Notes: generated by a model from the sequence alone, not told the origin. Shown: positions 54,320-63,469, counted from the stretch's first letter. The stretch is DNA of 64,000 bases from Tessaracoccus defluvii (GCF_014489575.1 NZ_CP060789.1:3224001-3288000), one strand, 5' to 3'. A program made the numbers and translations.

Positions 54320-55750
54320 CTACGGGCTGGCCACCAGGTCGGGAACCGGCTGCGAGTGGTGCGGTTCGTCCTTCAACTCGGCCTGCAGGGTCCACAGCTG
54401 GGCCTTCAGCTGCTCCCGCAGCTCGCGGTAGGCCGGGTCCCCGTAGACGTTGTTGAGCTCCTCCGGATCCTCCTGGAGGTCGTAGAGCTCCCACTCCGGC
54501 GGGTACGCGTGCGGCGAGGAACCGGGCAGCCCCATGCCGTCGTTGTAGAAGTAGATGAGCTTGTACCGCTCGGTCCGGATGCCGTAGTGGGCGAACGCGT
54601 GGTGGTTCACGTCGTCGTTCTCGAAGTACCGGTAGTACATGGCCTCCCGCGTGGGGCGCTCCGGGTCGACGGTGAGCTGCGGCCAGAAGCTGACGCCCTG
54701 CATCCGCGGATGGGGATCGACGCCCGCGGCGTCGAGGATCGTCTGCGCGAAGTCGACGTTGGTGACGATCTGCGACAGCGTGCGGCCGACGTCGGTGATC
54801 CGCGACGGGCAGCTCACCAGCAGCGGCATCCGCAGCGACTCGTCGTACATGAACCGCTTGTCGAACCAGCCGTGGTCGCCCAGGAAGAAGCCCTGGTCGG
54901 ACGTGTACATCAGCAGGGTGTCGTCGAAGCTGCCGTCGGTCTTCAGCCAGTCGATGACGCGGCCGACGTTGTCGTCGACGGACGCGACGCACGCCAGGTA
55001 GTCCTCCATGTAGCGCTGGTACTTCCACAGCGCCGCCTGCTCGTACGTCAGCCCCTCCGGGGGAAGCTGCTTCAGGTCTGTCAGGGTCAGGTGGTCGGCG
55101 ATCCGCATGGCCGCGCGGTGGGCGGCCGAGGAACGCGTCGCGTAGTCGTCGTCGAAGGTGGCGGGCACGGCGATCGGCTCGGAGTACATGCCCTTGTGCT
55201 TCTCGTCCGGCTCCCACGGCCGGTGCGGCGCCTTGTGGTGGATGAGGATGCACCACGGGTCGTCGCCCTCGAGCGAGTCGAGCCAGCCGAGCGACAGGTC
55301 GGTGAGGATGTCGGTGGCGTAGCCGGGCACGATCTCGAGGCCGTCGGCCGTGAGGATCTGCGGATCGAAGTACTCGCCCTGGTCGCGGAGCACCGCCCAG
55401 TAGTCGAAGCCCTGCGGGTCGTGGCCGTCGCCCTCGCCCATGTGCCACTTGCCGACGACGGCGGTGCGGTAGCCCGCGTCGCGCAGCGCGGTGATGAAGG
55501 TCGGCTGGGACGCGTCGATGGGCGTCTCCAGCGTCGTCACGCCATTGATGTGCGAGTAGGTGCCCGTCAGGATCGACGCGCGGCTGGGGGTGCAGAGCGA
55601 GTTGGTGCAGAAGCAGCTGTCGACGCGCACCCCCGCCTCGGCGATCTCGTCGATGCGGGGGGTCGCGTTGACGACCGAGCCGTAGGCGCCGACGGCGTGC
55701 GCGGCGTGATCGTCGGTGAGGATCAGCACGATGTTGGGTCGCTTCATCAT
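54320..55750 (-). CDS. Sulfatase (type I, formylglycine-dependent)
   Basis: This 476-aa protein has the activation motif LCTPSRASILTG, with Cys53 to be converted to formylglycine. The metal ligands are in LILTDDHA and MYTSDQGFFLGDHGWF, and there is a lysine in GKWHMGEGD. No signal peptide is present, so it acts in the cytoplasm on an imported sulfated sugar. It follows the GH20 pseudogene by 25 nt and precedes the TSUP exporter. A formylglycine-generating enzyme is not in this window but would be required. Confidence 0.92.
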   Translation of the reverse strand: MMKRPNIVLILTDDHAAHAVGAYGSVVNATPRIDEIAEAGVRVDSCFCTNSLCTPSRASILTGTYSHINGVTTLETPIDASQPTFITALRDAGYRTAVVGKWHMGEGDGHDPQGFDYWAVLRDQGEYFDPQILTADGLEIVPGYATDILTDLSLGWLDSLEGDDPWCILIHHKAPHRPWEPDEKHKGMYSEPIAVPATFDDDYATRSSAAHRAAMRIADHLTLTDLKQLPPEGLTYEQAALWKYQRYMEDYLACVASVDDNVGRVIDWLKTDGSFDDTLLMYTSDQGFFLGDHGWFDKRFMYDESLRMPLLVSCPSRITDVGRTLSQIVTNVDFAQTILDAAGVDPHPRMQGVSFWPQLTVDPERPTREAMYYRYFENDDVNHHAFAHYGIRTERYKLIYFYNDGMGLPGSSPHAYPPEWELYDLQEDPEELNNVYGDPAYRELREQLKAQLWTLQAELKDEPHHSQPVPDLVASP

Positions 55751-55775
55751 CTTCCTTCAGGTCGGGGTGCGCGGT

Positions 55776-56985
55776 TCACGCGGAGGCGGTCAGCAGACCG
55801 TGCTCGCGCAGCACCCGGTATTCGGCGGCGACGGCGTCGGCGGCGGAGTCGATGTCCACCTCACGGTTCCAGATCCGCTCGGCCACCGCCAGGAGTCGGG
55901 GAAACAGCATGGAGAGGAGGTCGTCGCCGTCGAGGACGAACTCCGACCACACGCAGGCCTGGACGCCGACACACCGCTCGGCGGACGCCTCGGCCCAGTC
56001 GGCGGCGAGGATGTCGCGCACGCCGATGGCCGGCAGCATCCCCTTCTGCGTGGCCGCACCGGCCGGGTCGACCCGGTTCAGGTAGAGGGTGCGGGCATCG
56101 GCGAAGACGTAGGGCTGGGTCGCCTCGGCGGCGCGGGCCATGCCCCGCTCCTCGTCCCAGGCGATCAGCAGGATGTCCTCGGCGTCGGTGATCGCGGCGG
56201 CCTCGTCCCAGGCGACCACGCTCCTGCCGAGGTCCGCGAGGACCCGGCTGGCGTGGGCAATGAACCAGGCCTGCAGGTCCTCGACCTTGTCGAGGCCACG
56301 TTCGCGCAGCAGGTCCGGCATCTGCGGGTCGGACGCCCACTGCTGGTAGGCGCACTCGTCACCGCCGATGTGGACCCAGCGGCCGGGGAAGAGGTCCGCG
56401 ACCCGCCGCAGGACGGCGGTCACGAAGTCGAGTGCCCCGTCGCTCGGCCACAGCAGGTCGTTGCGGGCCGGCCACCACATGTGGTCGCGCATCGAGCCGG
56501 TGGGCAGGGGGATCCCGGCGGGGCGGCCGAGCTCCGGGTGGGCGGCGATGGCGGCCATCATGTGGCCGGGCAGGTCGATCTCGGGACGACGTCGATGCCC
56601 AGGCCGGTGGCGTGGTCGACGACGGAGGCGATCTCCTCGTCGGTGTAGAAGCCGTTCGTCCAGCGGGCGTCGGACTCGGCGATCGCCTGTTCCCGGGTGT
56701 CGCCCTGGAGGTGGTGGTAGTCGTCGAACCGGCCGCGGGGAGCCATGCGCCGACCTCGGTCAGCCGTGGGTAGCCGGGGACCTCGAAGCGCCAGCCCTGG
56801 TCGTCGGTGAGATGCCAGTGGAACGTGGTGAACCCGTAGCGGGCCGCCAGCGTCAGCACCTGCCGGATGACGGACACGGGGAAGCGGGTGCGGGCGGAGT
56901 CGAGCATCAGGCCGCGCCAGGCGTGGCCGGGTTCGCGTCCGGGCACGGGCCCCACCAGGGGGGCGGGCAGCGTGGGGAGGGTCAT
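55776..56985 (-). pseudogene. GH20 beta-N-acetylhexosaminidase with two frameshifts
   Basis: The start overlaps the permease stop (ATGA at 56982-56985). The N-terminal barrel reads FTTFHWHLTDDQGWRFEVPGYPRL to VGAWLP. One C is then missing from the run at 56737-56740, moving the frame to RGRFDDYHHLQGD. A second missing base near 56582 (IDVVP then RSTC instead of EIDLPGH) moves it again to MMAAIAAHPELG. The catalytic pair is intact in WVHIGGDECAYQQW. Two base insertions would restore a full gene of about 400 codons. It would release N-acetylhexosamine in the cytoplasm. Confidence 0.85.
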
Positions 56986-57803
56986 CCCTTGACCGCCCCG
57001 GCGACCATGCCCTGCGAGATCTTGTTCTGCACGAGGACGAAGATGATGATGACGGGCACGGCGATGAGGGTGGCGCCAGCCATGACGGCGCCCCAGTCGG
57101 TCGCCTTGAGGCCCTGCTGGAACGACTGGATCCAGATGGGCAGCGTCACCGCGGAGTCCTTCGACAGGACGATCAGCGCGAGCGTGTACTCGTTCCAGGC
57201 GAACAGGAAGCTGAACACGGACGTCGACACGATGCCGGGTGCCAGCAGCGGCAGGGTGACCTTCCGGAACGCGCCGAAGCGGGAGCAGCCGTCGACCATG
57301 GCGGCCTCCTCCAGCTCGATCGGGATGCCGTCGACGAAGCCGCGGGTCATCCAGGCGACGAACGGGACGATCGTGCCGATGTACAGCAGCGACAGGCCGC
57401 CGACGGAGTTCAGCAGGCCCCAGCCGTCGAGCATGCGGTACTGCGAGATGAACAGGGCCTCGGCCGGGATCATCTGGACCACCAGGATCGCGATGATCAT
57501 GATGGCGCGGCCGCGGAAGCGGAAGCGGGACAGGGCGTAGGCGGCCAGGAGGGCGCCGACGGTGGAGAAGACCACCGTGATCGTCGCCGCCAGCAGCGAC
57601 GAACGCAGCGCCGGGAAGAAGTTCGGGTTGGCGAACGCGGTGGCGAAGTTGTCGAACGTGAACTGCTGCGGCACCAGGTGCGGCGGCCAGGCCATCAGTT
57701 CGGACGGGGCCTGGAAGGCCGAGTTGACCATCCAGTAGACGGGGATGAGCCAGAGCACGGCCAGGAGCAGGCCGGCGACGTTGGCGATGGGGTGCTTCCT
57801 CAC
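56982..57803 (-). CDS. Sugar ABC transporter permease (MalG type)
   Basis: This 273-aa protein has six membrane helices and the EAA loop EEAAMVDGCSRFGAFRKVTLPLLAPGI, which contacts the ATPase subunit. It forms the channel with the MalF-type permease, whose stop overlaps its ATG by 4 nt. As usual in this class no ATPase gene is in the operon; a shared MsiK-like ATPase elsewhere is likely. Confidence 0.92.
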   Translation of the reverse strand: MRKHPIANVAGLLLAVLWLIPVYWMVNSAFQAPSELMAWPPHLVPQQFTFDNFATAFANPNFFPALRSSLLAATITVVFSTVGALLAAYALSRFRFRGRAIMIIAILVVQMIPAEALFISQYRMLDGWGLLNSVGGLSLLYIGTIVPFVAWMTRGFVDGIPIELEEAAMVDGCSRFGAFRKVTLPLLAPGIVSTSVFSFLFAWNEYTLALIVLSKDSAVTLPIWIQSFQQGLKATDWGAVMAGATLIAVPVIIIFVLVQNKISQGMVAGAVKG

Positions 57804-58780
57804 GCCATTCCTCCCTGTCGGTAGAGCATCCGCAGGTAGCGGCTGGTGAGCACGAGCGTGAGGGCGAGGATGACCATGGCCAGCGCGGACGCCACGCCGT
57901 AGTCACCCTGTGCGATGCCCGTCTGGTAGACGTAGGTGCCGAGCAGGTTCGTCTCGCTGGCGATGCCACCCGCCTGCTGCAGCACGTAGATCTGGGTGAA
58001 GACGCGCAGGTCCCAGATGACCTGCAGCACGCCGATCAGCGCGATCACGGGCGCGATCATCGGCAGCATGATGTGGATGATCTGCTGGAAGTTGGACGCG
58101 CCGTCCATCTCGGACGCCTCCAGGACCTCGCCCGGCATCTGCGCCAGCGCGGCGTAGATCGTGATCGACACCAGCGGCACGGAGGCCCAGATGATCACGG
58201 CCGACGCGATGAGGAAGAACGTCAGGTAGTGCCCGCCGAGCCAGTTGAAGTTCAGGAAGCTGTCGAGCCCGATGCTCGTGAGGAGGTAGTTCAGGAGGCC
58301 AGAGCGCGGGTCGACCAGCCACTGCCACACCGTCAGCGCGGCCAGGGCGGGCATGGCCCACACGATGATGAGCGTCGTGTTGAGGATGACGCGCACCACC
58401 TTGTTGAGGCGGAGCATGAGCACGGCCACGCCGACGCCGATGAGCATCGTGATGCCCGCGGTCCAGGCGCAGAAGAGGATCGACTTGAGGAAGACGCTCC
58501 AGAAGTACGGATCGGTGAGGATCGTGACGTAGTTCGACACCCCGGCCCACTCGGCGGGCTTGCCGAACTGCTGCGCGAGGCCGAAGTGCTGGAAGCTCAT
58601 CACCGCCTGCCGCACGAGCGGGTAGCCGAGGGCCACCAGCACCATGGCGGCCATGGGAGCCAGCAGCGCCCACGGGGTGATCCAGCGGCCCGCGAGGCGG
58701 ACGCGGCGGCTCAGCGGCTGCGCCGACCGGGGCCGGGCCCCGGTGGCGCGCCGGGTGGACCGGGTTGTCGAACTAGTCAT
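57800..58780 (-). CDS. Sugar ABC transporter permease (MalF type)
   Basis: This 326-aa protein has a basic N-terminal tail, then six membrane helices and the EAA loop EASEMDGASNFQQIIHIMLPMIAPVI. It pairs with the MalG-type permease. It begins 11 nt after the binding-protein stop. Confidence 0.92.
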   Translation of the reverse strand: MTSSTTRSTRRATGARPRSAQPLSRRVRLAGRWITPWALLAPMAAMVLVALGYPLVRQAVMSFQHFGLAQQFGKPAEWAGVSNYVTILTDPYFWSVFLKSILFCAWTAGITMLIGVGVAVLMLRLNKVVRVILNTTLIIVWAMPALAALTVWQWLVDPRSGLLNYLLTSIGLDSFLNFNWLGGHYLTFFLIASAVIIWASVPLVSITIYAALAQMPGEVLEASEMDGASNFQQIIHIMLPMIAPVIALIGVLQVIWDLRVFTQIYVLQQAGGIASETNLLGTYVYQTGIAQGDYGVASALAMVILALTLVLTSRYLRMLYRQGGMA

Positions 58781-58791
58781 CGTCGATTCCG

Positions 58792-60081
58792 CTACTTGTT
58801 GAGGTCGGTGGCGACCTGGGCGTCGAACGCCTCGGCGACGGCCGTGACGTCCTCGCCCTTGGCGATCCGGGTGAAGAACTCGTTGAGCTGCGTGGAGCCG
58901 AACGCGACGCCCCAGCCGGGGTTGTTCGGGGTCAGCTTCGAGTTGTTGATGATGTCGCCCGACATGGCGCCGAACGGGCCGGTGACGGCGTCGCTGTAGG
59001 CGGTGTTGCCGGGGACCCAGCCGTCCTCGGCCAGACGGGTCTGGAAGCCCTCGCTGAAGATGAGCTCGAGGGCCTTCCTGGCCAGCTCGGGGTTCGGCGA
59101 GTTCTGGGCCAGCGCGATGTTGGAGCCGCCCGCGAAGGTGGAGCCGGGGACGCCGGGCTCAGCGGAGGGGACGGCGAAGACGCCGACCTTGTCTGCGTCC
59201 CACAGGGCCTGGTCGATCTTGGTGCCGACGTTGCCGGTGCCGATCAGGATGCCCGTGGTTCCCTCGTTGAAGTAGCGCTCGAACGCCTTCTGGCCCGCCT
59301 GCGAGTCGAGGGCGTACGTGGTGCCCTCGGCGAACAGCTTCTGCAGGTTCGTGAGCGCGGCGATCGACTCGGGCGTCGACGCCTGGCCGACCCACTTGTC
59401 GCCGTCCTGCTTCGCGTAGTCGAAGCCCTGCGGGAACAGGTAGGACTCCACGCCGTGCGGGTCGACGGCGGCCAGGTACATGCCGGAGAAGTTGGGGGTG
59501 CCCTCCGGGTTCGCGGCCTGCAGCGCGATGGCGGCCTCGGTGAACTCGTCGATCGTGGTGGGGACCTCGATGCCCGCGGCCTCGAACAGGTCGGTGCGGT
59601 AGTAGACGGCGCGCGCGCCGGCGTACAGCGGGTAGGCGTAGATGCTGCCGTCGACCGTCGAGGCGTCCACGAACGACGGGATCAGGTCGTCGCCGCCGAG
59701 GGTGGCCTTCATGTCCGTGACATCGGCGAAGGCGCCGACGGTCGTGAACGTGGTGGTCTGGGTGTTGCCGATCTCGACCAGGTCGGGGGACTCGTTCTTC
59801 GAGGCCAGCGAGGTCTGCAGCTTCGAGACGATGCCGTCCCACTGCTGCACCTCGATCTTCAGCTCGCTGCCGGGGTTCGCAGTGGCGAACTCGTCGATCA
59901 GGTACTGGCGGCTCTCATCCGAGAGGGAGCCCTCCATCACCCAGAGGCGCACCTCGCCGGTCGCGGCGCCGGACGATGCACCCGCGCCGGGGGTCTCGGT
60001 CGGCGTCTGCGAGCCGCAGGCGCCGAGCGTCAGAGCGAGCGCCGTGCACGCGACGCCCGCCAGGATCTTTCTTGCCAACAT
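58792..60081 (-). CDS. Extracellular sugar-binding lipoprotein of ABC importer
   Basis: This 429-aa protein has a lipoprotein signal peptide ending at the lipobox LGAC (Cys22), a Ser/Thr/Gly-rich linker, then a type I sugar-binding fold (EVRLWVMEGSLSDESRQYL, NESPDLVEIGNTQTTTF, VPTTIDEFTEAA). It captures the sugar outside the membrane. GGAGGAAATC precedes ATG 60081. With GH20 and sulfatase downstream, the ligand is probably a sulfated or N-acetylated hexosamine oligosaccharide. It is divergent from the ROK gene. Confidence 0.92.
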   Translation of the reverse strand: MLARKILAGVACTALALTLGACGSQTPTETPGAGASSGAATGEVRLWVMEGSLSDESRQYLIDEFATANPGSELKIEVQQWDGIVSKLQTSLASKNESPDLVEIGNTQTTTFTTVGAFADVTDMKATLGGDDLIPSFVDASTVDGSIYAYPLYAGARAVYYRTDLFEAAGIEVPTTIDEFTEAAIALQAANPEGTPNFSGMYLAAVDPHGVESYLFPQGFDYAKQDGDKWVGQASTPESIAALTNLQKLFAEGTTYALDSQAGQKAFERYFNEGTTGILIGTGNVGTKIDQALWDADKVGVFAVPSAEPGVPGSTFAGGSNIALAQNSPNPELARKALELIFSEGFQTRLAEDGWVPGNTAYSDAVTGPFGAMSGDIINNSKLTPNNPGWGVAFGSTQLNEFFTRIAKGEDVTAVAEAFDAQVATDLNK

Positions 60082-60185
60082 GATTTCCTCCGAAGAAGTC
60101 TCGCCCGAATGGCTCACTGCCAGTGTGGGCGATGGGGTCTCGGCGCTGAGGTGTGAGCCGCAACCAGCATGCGGGCTGCCTCCAC

Positions 60186-60208
60186 GAGTGTCAAATCTTT
60201 GAACACTC
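60186..60208. promoter_or_regulatory. Palindromic operator in the divergent promoter region
   Basis: GAGTGTCAAA and TTGAACACTC are near-perfect inverted repeats separated by TCT. The site is 72 bp upstream of the ROK start and 105 bp upstream of the importer start. The same palindrome occurs inside the ROK gene, which supports a real protein-binding site, most likely for the ROK regulator. Confidence 0.7.
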
Positions 60209-60279
60209 TTGTTGGTCGTCGCGCCTGGACCGCGCCGGGTATGGGAGGATGGGCACGTTCCGAGCCGAAGGGAGCAGGC

Positions 60280-61434
60280 GTGACTTCGATCACCCCGAAT
60301 GCCCAGCGTCTGGTGCGGGCCCTCGTCGTGGACGGGCCGACGCACCGCGCCGACCTCGCGCGCTCACTGGACGTCTCCCGGGCCACGGTCACCAACCTCA
60401 CCACCCGCCTCATCGAGGACGGGTGGGTCGAAGAGTTGCAGCAGGAGGTCGGCAGCCTGAAGAACCCGATCGGCGCCGCCGCCGGCCTCGGGGTCCTCGC
60501 CTCGGTCATGTTCCTGGTTGACTCCTATACGGTGACGCTCGCACGCTTCGACGGGCGAGTGTTGAAGAACTTGACACTCACGGGCCCCGTGGGACGGCCC
60601 CCGACGGAGCGGATGACGGCGGCCGCCTCTCTGCTGCGGACCCTGCTCGTCGAGTGCGGCGTCGGTGCCGGGGCGCTGCGTGCGCTGCACCTGGCCGTCG
60701 ACACCCAGATGGATGCGCTCACCGGCGACGTCTTCGCCGCCCGCGCGTCCAGCCGCTGGTACGGCGTCAATCCGGTGCGGTTCTTCGAGGACGAGTTCGG
60801 CGTCCCCGTGCACGCGCAGAACTCGGCCCGGCTGGAGGGCCTGGCCGAATACCTGTGGGGCGTCGGCAGCGAGGCGTCCGACCTGCTCTACGTCGACGTC
60901 AGCTACGGCGTCACCTCCGGCCACGTCGTCGACGGCGTCATCCGGTCCGGCAACCGCGGCGGGTCGGGCGAGCTCGGGCACACGATCTACGACTGGAACG
61001 GGCCCGTCTGCACCTGCGGGAACTCCGGGTGCCTCATGCAGTACGTGTCGATCCCGGCGCTGCTGCGCGACTATGCGACGGCGACGGGCGCGGAGGCGTC
61101 CTGGTCCAGGTTCTGCACGCAGGTGGCGGCCGACGACCCGGACGCGCGGAGGATCGCCGAGCGGGCGGCCGTGATCCTGGGCCGGGTCCTGGTGAGCGTG
61201 TGTCACGTCATCGATCCCGAGACGGTCGTGCTCAACGGCCCAGTGGCCAGGCAGGTGCCGGGGTTCACGGACATCGTCGCGGCGACGGTGCGGGAGCTGG
61301 CGCTGCCGCTCGTGGCGAGGAACCTGCGCGTCGTGGGGGCGGAACTCGACGATGTGCACGCCGCGACGGCGCGGGCGGGCATCGAATCGCTTCGGCGCGT
61401 GGAGGCCGTCATCTCGTCGGCCATCCCCGACTGA
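60280..61434 (+). CDS. ROK-family transcriptional regulator (NagC/Mlc type)
   Basis: In this 384-aa protein an N-terminal winged helix (HRADLARSLDVSRATVTNLTTRLIEDGWVEE) is followed by a ROK sugar-kinase-like domain with YVDVSYGVTSGHVVDG, GGSGELGHTIYDW and the zinc motif CTCGNSGCLMQY. The catalytic aspartate context of true kinases is not clear, so it is a sensor rather than an enzyme. GTG 60280 has AAGGGAG upstream. It probably represses the divergent importer/GH20/sulfatase operon until an amino-sugar binds. Confidence 0.9.
   Translation: MTSITPNAQRLVRALVVDGPTHRADLARSLDVSRATVTNLTTRLIEDGWVEELQQEVGSLKNPIGAAAGLGVLASVMFLVDSYTVTLARFDGRVLKNLTLTGPVGRPPTERMTAAASLLRTLLVECGVGAGALRALHLAVDTQMDALTGDVFAARASSRWYGVNPVRFFEDEFGVPVHAQNSARLEGLAEYLWGVGSEASDLLYVDVSYGVTSGHVVDGVIRSGNRGGSGELGHTIYDWNGPVCTCGNSGCLMQYVSIPALLRDYATATGAEASWSRFCTQVAADDPDARRIAERAAVILGRVLVSVCHVIDPETVVLNGPVARQVPGFTDIVAATVRELALPLVARNLRVVGAELDDVHAATARAGIESLRRVEAVISSAIPD
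60557..60579. promoter_or_regulatory. Second copy of the ROK palindrome, inside the ROK coding region
   Basis: GAGTGTTGAA and CTTGACACTC flank GAA. In reverse complement the site matches the promoter site in GAGTGTCAA and AACACTC at both ends. It lies about 280 bp into the ROK gene, 371 bp centre to centre from the first site, a distance suited to a repression loop. Confidence 0.65.
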
Positions 61435-61460
61435 TCCGGGCCGCCTCCGCCCGGAATCTG

Positions 61461-62126
61461 TTATGACATTGTGACCCTCTGGATGGGGCTGACGAGGGCG
61501 AACACCGCTAGATTCAGTGGTGCCGAGACGGCGGCAACGGCGCCCTCGTCTTGGCTCTTCTCACGCCCCAGGATGATCGGGACGACGACGATGTGCAGCT
61601 CGTCGATGAGGTCGGCCCGCAGGAACTCCCGGATGGTGCTGGTGCCTCCGCCGATGCGGACGTCCAGGCCTCCTGCGAGGTCGCGGGCCCTGGCCAGCGC
61701 CGTGGCCGGGTCTGCGTTGAGGAAGTGGATCACCGTCCCACCCTCCATGGTCAGCGGCGGGCGCACGTGATGGGTCAGCACGATGCACGGGGTGTGGAAC
61801 GGTGGGTTGTCGCCCCACCAGCCCTTCCACTCGTGATCGGCCCAGGGGCCGCGCTGGGGGCCGAACTTGTTGCGACCCATGATCTCGACGCCGACGTGCG
61901 TGCCCCACTGCCCGGCGAACGCCTCGTCGACGCCGACCGTGCCGGGGCCCTGCCCGTGGAAGCCCATCCGCTGGAAGGTGCGGGTGGGAAGCGCCCAGTC
62001 GAGCAGCCGGGACCCGGCATGCCCGAAGGGTTCGTCCAGCGTCTGCCCCTCGCCGACGCCGAAGCCGTCCAGGGAGACGGAGAAGTTGTGGACGCGGACC
62101 AGGGATCCGCCGTCGGTCGAGGTCAT
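61461..62126 (-). CDS. Dihydrofolate-reductase-like (RibD C-terminal domain) protein
   Basis: This 221-aa protein has the fold signature VHNFSVSLDGF, MGRNKFGPQRG and LDVRIGGGTSTIREFLRADLIDELHIVVVPIILG of the RibD/DHFR-like YyaP group. It is a probable NADPH-dependent reductase of unknown substrate. AAGGAGG lies 7 nt before ATG 62126. It is convergent with the ROK gene and shares no operon. Confidence 0.87.
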   Translation of the reverse strand: MTSTDGGSLVRVHNFSVSLDGFGVGEGQTLDEPFGHAGSRLLDWALPTRTFQRMGFHGQGPGTVGVDEAFAGQWGTHVGVEIMGRNKFGPQRGPWADHEWKGWWGDNPPFHTPCIVLTHHVRPPLTMEGGTVIHFLNADPATALARARDLAGGLDVRIGGGTSTIREFLRADLIDELHIVVVPIILGREKSQDEGAVAAVSAPLNLAVFALVSPIQRVTMS

Positions 62127-62224
62127 GGGTGCCTCCTTGCTCGATGGGCCCACTCAAACACCGACGGACCCCCGTCACGGGCGTTCGCGGCAATCGGTCC
62201 GGCTCCCCGCCCTAGGCTGGGGAC

Positions 62225-62677
62225 ATGACTCTGCCGACCATCCCCGCCGCCGAGCTGCGTCCCCTCGTCGACGCCCTGCGCGCGGTGGCCTGGCCCCTCG
62301 ACCGCGCCGGAGCCAGGGCCCTGGCGGCCGCGCTCGGCTGGGGAGAGCTGGCCGGCACGCGCGACGAGACCACCTTCCTCACAGGCCTGGACTTCCCGCA
62401 GCCGCTCGCCAAGATCCGGCATGCGAACGCCTGGGACTACGTGGTGGTCAACGTGTCGGCCTCCTCCGCTGAGGACGCGCCCGCCGTCGACGCGGCCTTC
62501 GAGGCGCTCGCCGAGGCCATGGCCGCTCTGCTGGGAGAGGCGGACGGCGCCGTCGACGATCCCGCGGAGCGGTGGTGGAGGCTGCCGTCCGGAGGGTCGC
62601 TCGACCTGCAGCACCTCGAGTCGGTCGTCGTCCTGCGGCTCAGCTCGCCGCAGCGCGCCGCCGGCCGCGACGCCTGA
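62225..62677 (+). CDS. Small protein of unknown function (DUF6301-like)
   Basis: In this 150-aa protein the layout (an N-terminal helix, then a core with ETTFLTGLDFPQPLAKI and WDYVVVNVSAS, and a tail WWRLPSGGSLDLQHLESVVVLRL) resembles small actinobacterial DUF6301-type proteins, but I am not certain of the family. TAGGCT lies 5 nt before the ATG, so the transcript is probably leaderless. Stand-alone gene. Confidence 0.55.
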   Translation: MTLPTIPAAELRPLVDALRAVAWPLDRAGARALAAALGWGELAGTRDETTFLTGLDFPQPLAKIRHANAWDYVVVNVSASSAEDAPAVDAAFEALAEAMAALLGEADGAVDDPAERWWRLPSGGSLDLQHLESVVVLRLSSPQRAAGRDA

Positions 62678-62680
62678 CGG

Positions 62681-63469
62681 CTAGATCGCGATCCCGAGCT
62701 TCTCGAACGCTGGCCGGAAGATCGGCGCGTCCTCCATGCCCGGGAACCGTGCGACCCGCTGGTCGAGCTTGTCCAGTTCGTCGCCCTGCCCCGTGAACAG
62801 GTGGCCCATCACGTGCAGGATCTCGGCGTCGTCCATCACCCCGGAGCCGACCGGCTTCCAGAGGTTGGTCATCACCCAGCGCACCAGTGTGCGGGCCCGC
62901 TCGGACTCTTCGAGCTTCTCCCTGGCCTGCGTCGTGTAGAACGCGACGTGGCGGGTCTCCTGCTTGGCGATGCGCTCCAGCAGCGGTGACAGCGCAGGGT
63001 GGTCCAGCAGTGAGGCCAGCCTGCGGTAGGCGGCGACGGCGGACAGTTCGTTGGCCGCGCCCCAGGTCATGTGGACCGCGATGAAGTCGTCGCCCACCAG
63101 GTTCGAGCCCATCGCCTGCTTCGCCGTCCCGAGGGCGAGCTGCCAGCCCAGCTTGATCCGCTTCGCCTTCAGCTCGTCGTAGTCGACGATGATCCCGTGC
63201 CTGGCCAGGACGGCCGACAGCGCCTCGCCGTGCCAGAACTCCTCCCGGTTCCACGTCGTCATGAAGCCGCGAGCCTCGTCCTTGCGGTGCGAGCGGGTCA
63301 CCAGCAGGTCCCGCAGGTAGCAGGACGTGTGGTACTCGATGTCGCACATGTAGCGCAGCGAGCGCAGCGTGTCGGCGTCGAGGGGCTGATCCTCGAAGGT
63401 GTCGAAGTCCAGATCCTCCCAGCGGACCCGGTCGGAGGTCTCCGCGAACTTCTCAAGCTCGAATGCCAT
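62681..63469 (-). CDS. Ferritin-like di-iron protein (acyl-ACP desaturase related)
   Basis: This 262-aa all-helical protein has metal-binding helices with EYHTSCYLRD, NREEFWHGEAL and AKQETRHVAFY, that is Glu and ExxH motifs of a carboxylate-bridged di-iron site. The sequence resembles acyl-ACP desaturases in Actinobacteria that lack the classical plant-type ends. It could oxidise an acyl chain or an amine. It starts inside the 3' end of the upstream gene (overlap 17 nt), so both form an operon. Confidence 0.75.
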   Translation of the reverse strand: MAFELEKFAETSDRVRWEDLDFDTFEDQPLDADTLRSLRYMCDIEYHTSCYLRDLLVTRSHRKDEARGFMTTWNREEFWHGEALSAVLARHGIIVDYDELKAKRIKLGWQLALGTAKQAMGSNLVGDDFIAVHMTWGAANELSAVAAYRRLASLLDHPALSPLLERIAKQETRHVAFYTTQAREKLEESERARTLVRWVMTNLWKPVGSGVMDDAEILHVMGHLFTGQGDELDKLDQRVARFPGMEDAPIFRPAFEKLGIAI

